Positions 62,158 to 64,000 of a stretch of 64,000 bases of DNA are shown piece after piece. How positions within the stretch are numbered: the first letter of the stretch is position 1; every line of letters starts with the position of its first letter. The position numbers and the translations under genes were made by a program. The notes under the pieces were generated by a model. The model was not told where the DNA came from, ran no database searches, and saw only the letters and a list, made by a program, of their open reading frames with translations. The stretch is from Anaerobium acetethylicum (GTDB lineage Bacteria; Bacillota; Clostridia; Lachnospirales; Lachnospiraceae), in the NCBI RefSeq assembly GCF_900096945.1, contig NZ_FMKA01000002.1, forward strand, positions 124,001 through 188,000, in the 5' to 3' direction.

Positions 62158-63939
62158 ATGGATAAGATTTTCAGAATCAAGAAGATGGCTGGGCTGCTTG
62201 CAGTGACCATGCTGCTGGCATTCGTTACAGCTTTTTCGGGAATTACGGGGAGCGGTCTGAAGGCAGAGGCTGCCGATATGGAACAGCGTGCAGTCTGGAT
62301 TTCCTATCTGGACTATGCAGGCCTCAAGGACAAGAGCCAGGCTGAATTCACGGCAAACATAAATGCCATGTACGACAAAGCAAAGTCAGAGAACCTGAAT
62401 ACGGTAATCGTTCAGGTAAGGGCTTTCAATGACGCGATCTATCCATCCGCCTATTTTGGATGGTGCTCCTATATCACGTCGAATCCGGCCGGGCCTGGCT
62501 ACGATCCCCTTGCAATCATGATCGAAGCGGCACACAGTAAGGGACTCCGTTTTGAGGCCTGGATCAATCCTTACAGGATTGACTCAGCTACAATCCATAA
62601 TCCGGGATCAGTGGATACTATATACCTGATTGTCAACGGTGTTGAAGAAATCGTACGCAACTACAATGTGGATGGCATCCATTTTGATGATTATTTTTAC
62701 AAAGGTTATCCTGAAGTTTCGGTGGAACAGAAAAAAGCGAATGTCAACGAAATGATCAGGATTGTATACTGGAAAATCAAGACCATAAAGCCGGATGTGG
62801 AGTTTGGAATCAGTCCCCAGGGCAACATCGACAACTGCAGGGCTGCAGGGGCTGATGTGGATACCTGGCTCTCAAACAGCGGGTATATCGATTACATCAT
62901 GCCTCAGATCTACTGGACAGACAATTACGGAGCGGGCGGGGGCACAGCAATGTACAGCAGCCGGCTGGCGCAGTGGAACGCGCTGAATAAAAACAATACA
63001 AAGATGCATGTAGGGCTGGCACTTTACAGGGTGGCAGACAAATCAGCATACGATATCGGCTGGTCCACAAGCTCTGTGAACCTGCTTGATCAGGCAAACA
63101 TTGCTAAAAATGCCGGAGCGTCCGGATATACACTATTTCGATACAGCTACCTGAATGCAGCAGCTGCCCGGACGGAACTGGACAATTTGAAATCAGTTCA
63201 GGAAGACAGGAGCAAGGTCGAGGCATTCGTTACAAGGCTTTACAGAAATATTCTTGACAGGGAGCCGGATGCGGGTGGCCTGAAGTACTGGAGCGATGCT
63301 CTGCTATACGGAAATCAAACAGGAGCATCTGTGGCAGAAGGGTTCCTGTTCTGCAGTGAATTCGAACAGAAGAATATTGGGGATTCTCAATATGTGGACA
63401 TCCTTTACAGCACTTGTCTTGACAGGGCAGCAGATGCAGCAGGAAAGACCGTATGGCTGGAGTCCCTGACAGCCGGGATGTCTCGCAGAGGCGTGTTTGC
63501 AGGATTTATCAGTTCAAATGAATTTAAAGGCATCTGTCAGAATTGCGGAATTTCAGCTGGAAATGTTGCGCTGACAGAAGCAAGAGACCAGAATGCAGGT
63601 GTTACAAGGTATGTGTACAGATGCTACCAGCAGGCGCTGGGAAGAACGCCGGAAACAGAGGGGCTGAATTACTGGACCGGTCTTATCCTTAATAAGACAG
63701 TAACGCCTGAAGCAGCTGCAAAGGGATTCCTTGAATCAGCAGAATTCAGAAGCAAGAATTATTCTGATACGGAATATGTGAAGACCCTCTACAGACTGTT
63801 CCTGAACAGGGAATATGACGAAGGAGGCCTTGCGTACTGGCTGGAGAAACTGGCCGGTGGAAGCAGCAGGGAAGAAGTGATGTTTGGGTTTTCCAAATCG
63901 CCAGAATTTAACGGATTACTACAGAACTATGGATTATAA
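62158..63939 (+). CDS. Secreted glycoside hydrolase-like (GHL10/DUF187) protein with C-terminal DUF4214 module
   Basis: The protein of 593 residues has a signal peptide (cleaved near AEA-AD), a GHL10-type TIM barrel in about 40-340 (QRAVWISYLDYAGLK, LRFEAWINPYRI, GIHFDDYFYKG) and a 240-residue DUF4214 module. The module is strongly similar to the amidase C-terminus (for example RRGVFAGFISSNEFKGIC against RRGIFAGFANSNEFTNIC). GHL10 proteins are thought to act on peptidoglycan-type glycans; activity here is inferred. It follows the amidase by 31 bases. Positions 63940-64000 hold nothing I can assign. Confidence 0.9.
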   Translation: MDKIFRIKKMAGLLAVTMLLAFVTAFSGITGSGLKAEAADMEQRAVWISYLDYAGLKDKSQAEFTANINAMYDKAKSENLNTVIVQVRAFNDAIYPSAYFGWCSYITSNPAGPGYDPLAIMIEAAHSKGLRFEAWINPYRIDSATIHNPGSVDTIYLIVNGVEEIVRNYNVDGIHFDDYFYKGYPEVSVEQKKANVNEMIRIVYWKIKTIKPDVEFGISPQGNIDNCRAAGADVDTWLSNSGYIDYIMPQIYWTDNYGAGGGTAMYSSRLAQWNALNKNNTKMHVGLALYRVADKSAYDIGWSTSSVNLLDQANIAKNAGASGYTLFRYSYLNAAAARTELDNLKSVQEDRSKVEAFVTRLYRNILDREPDAGGLKYWSDALLYGNQTGASVAEGFLFCSEFEQKNIGDSQYVDILYSTCLDRAADAAGKTVWLESLTAGMSRRGVFAGFISSNEFKGICQNCGISAGNVALTEARDQNAGVTRYVYRCYQQALGRTPETEGLNYWTGLILNKTVTPEAAAKGFLESAEFRSKNYSDTEYVKTLYRLFLNREYDEGGLAYWLEKLAGGSSREEVMFGFSKSPEFNGLLQNYGL

Positions 63940-64000
63940 TCAAAATACTGTATTTGATAGGTGAAAATGGAAAATAACGGTTTTCAATTGACAAAGGAAT

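Overview
The window reads as a chromosome segment from a low-to-mid GC anaerobic Firmicute, most likely a member of the Lachnospiraceae or a close relative in the Clostridia. The evidence is the strong AGGAGG ribosome sites, sigma-A promoters, a thiT gene under a TPP riboswitch, a Gram-positive LexA box, an mreB/mbl-flgF-flgG block, the cdaA-cdaR-glmM operon and secreted DUF4214 cell-wall enzymes. The genus cannot be fixed from the sequence alone. There is no phage, insertion sequence, CRISPR array, rRNA or tRNA that I can support.

Layout. 1-3.1 kb: the edge of thiT (minus strand) with its riboswitch, then an acyl-ACP thioesterase, a CvfB-like S1 protein, RidA and an HPr-like small protein. 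3.1-7.3 kb: a CPBP membrane protease, a degenerate WecG/TagA relative next to a YitT protein, and a CdaR/PucR-type regulator with a long structured leader. 7.3-16.7 kb: a division and repair run, ftsE-ftsX-M23 peptidase-S41 protease, then uvrB-uvrA behind an SOS box. 16.9-22.2 kb: a lipoprotein, a cyclophilin (minus), a HAD-remnant/GNAT fusion, an orphan ParA/ParB-N pair and an iron alcohol dehydrogenase. 22.5-29.2 kb: mreB/mbl, flgF, flgG, flgJ-N, recD2, comF, yvyF. 29.3-36.6 kb: two unknown membrane proteins, cdaA-cdaR-glmM-ptsH and leuA. 36.9-59.9 kb: a large surface-polysaccharide locus. 60.1-63.9 kb: two secreted cell-wall enzymes sharing one C-terminal DUF4214 module.

How the genes work together. 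The last 27 kb looks like one surface-glycan programme. RfbA, RfbB, RfbC and RfbD make dTDP-L-rhamnose. A Wzm/Wzt ABC exporter with a carbohydrate-binding tail, a 1005-residue WsaF-like multidomain glycosyltransferase and several GT2 enzymes assemble and export a rhamnose-rich polymer. A second layer (DPM1-like GT2, DUF2304 protein, two paralogous DUF2142 membrane proteins and a flippase) resembles the parts list for side-chain addition outside the membrane. The amidase and the GHL10 enzyme may act on, or be held by, the resulting wall. The FtsEX-M23 and CdaA-CdaR-GlmM blocks are also envelope functions (septal hydrolase control, c-di-AMP, and amino-sugar supply).

Most interesting signals: a dispersed intergenic hairpin repeat (clear copies near 10.2, 19.4 and 42.5 kb, a partial one near 24.35 kb); a methyltransferase/kinase-like gene split by an apparent frameshift at 48.9 kb; the putative extracytoplasmic glycosylation set; the shared DUF4214 module; structured leaders in front of the CdaR-type regulator and leuA; and the HTH-less ParB partner of an orphan ParA. 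Nothing in the window is proven to be a new system.
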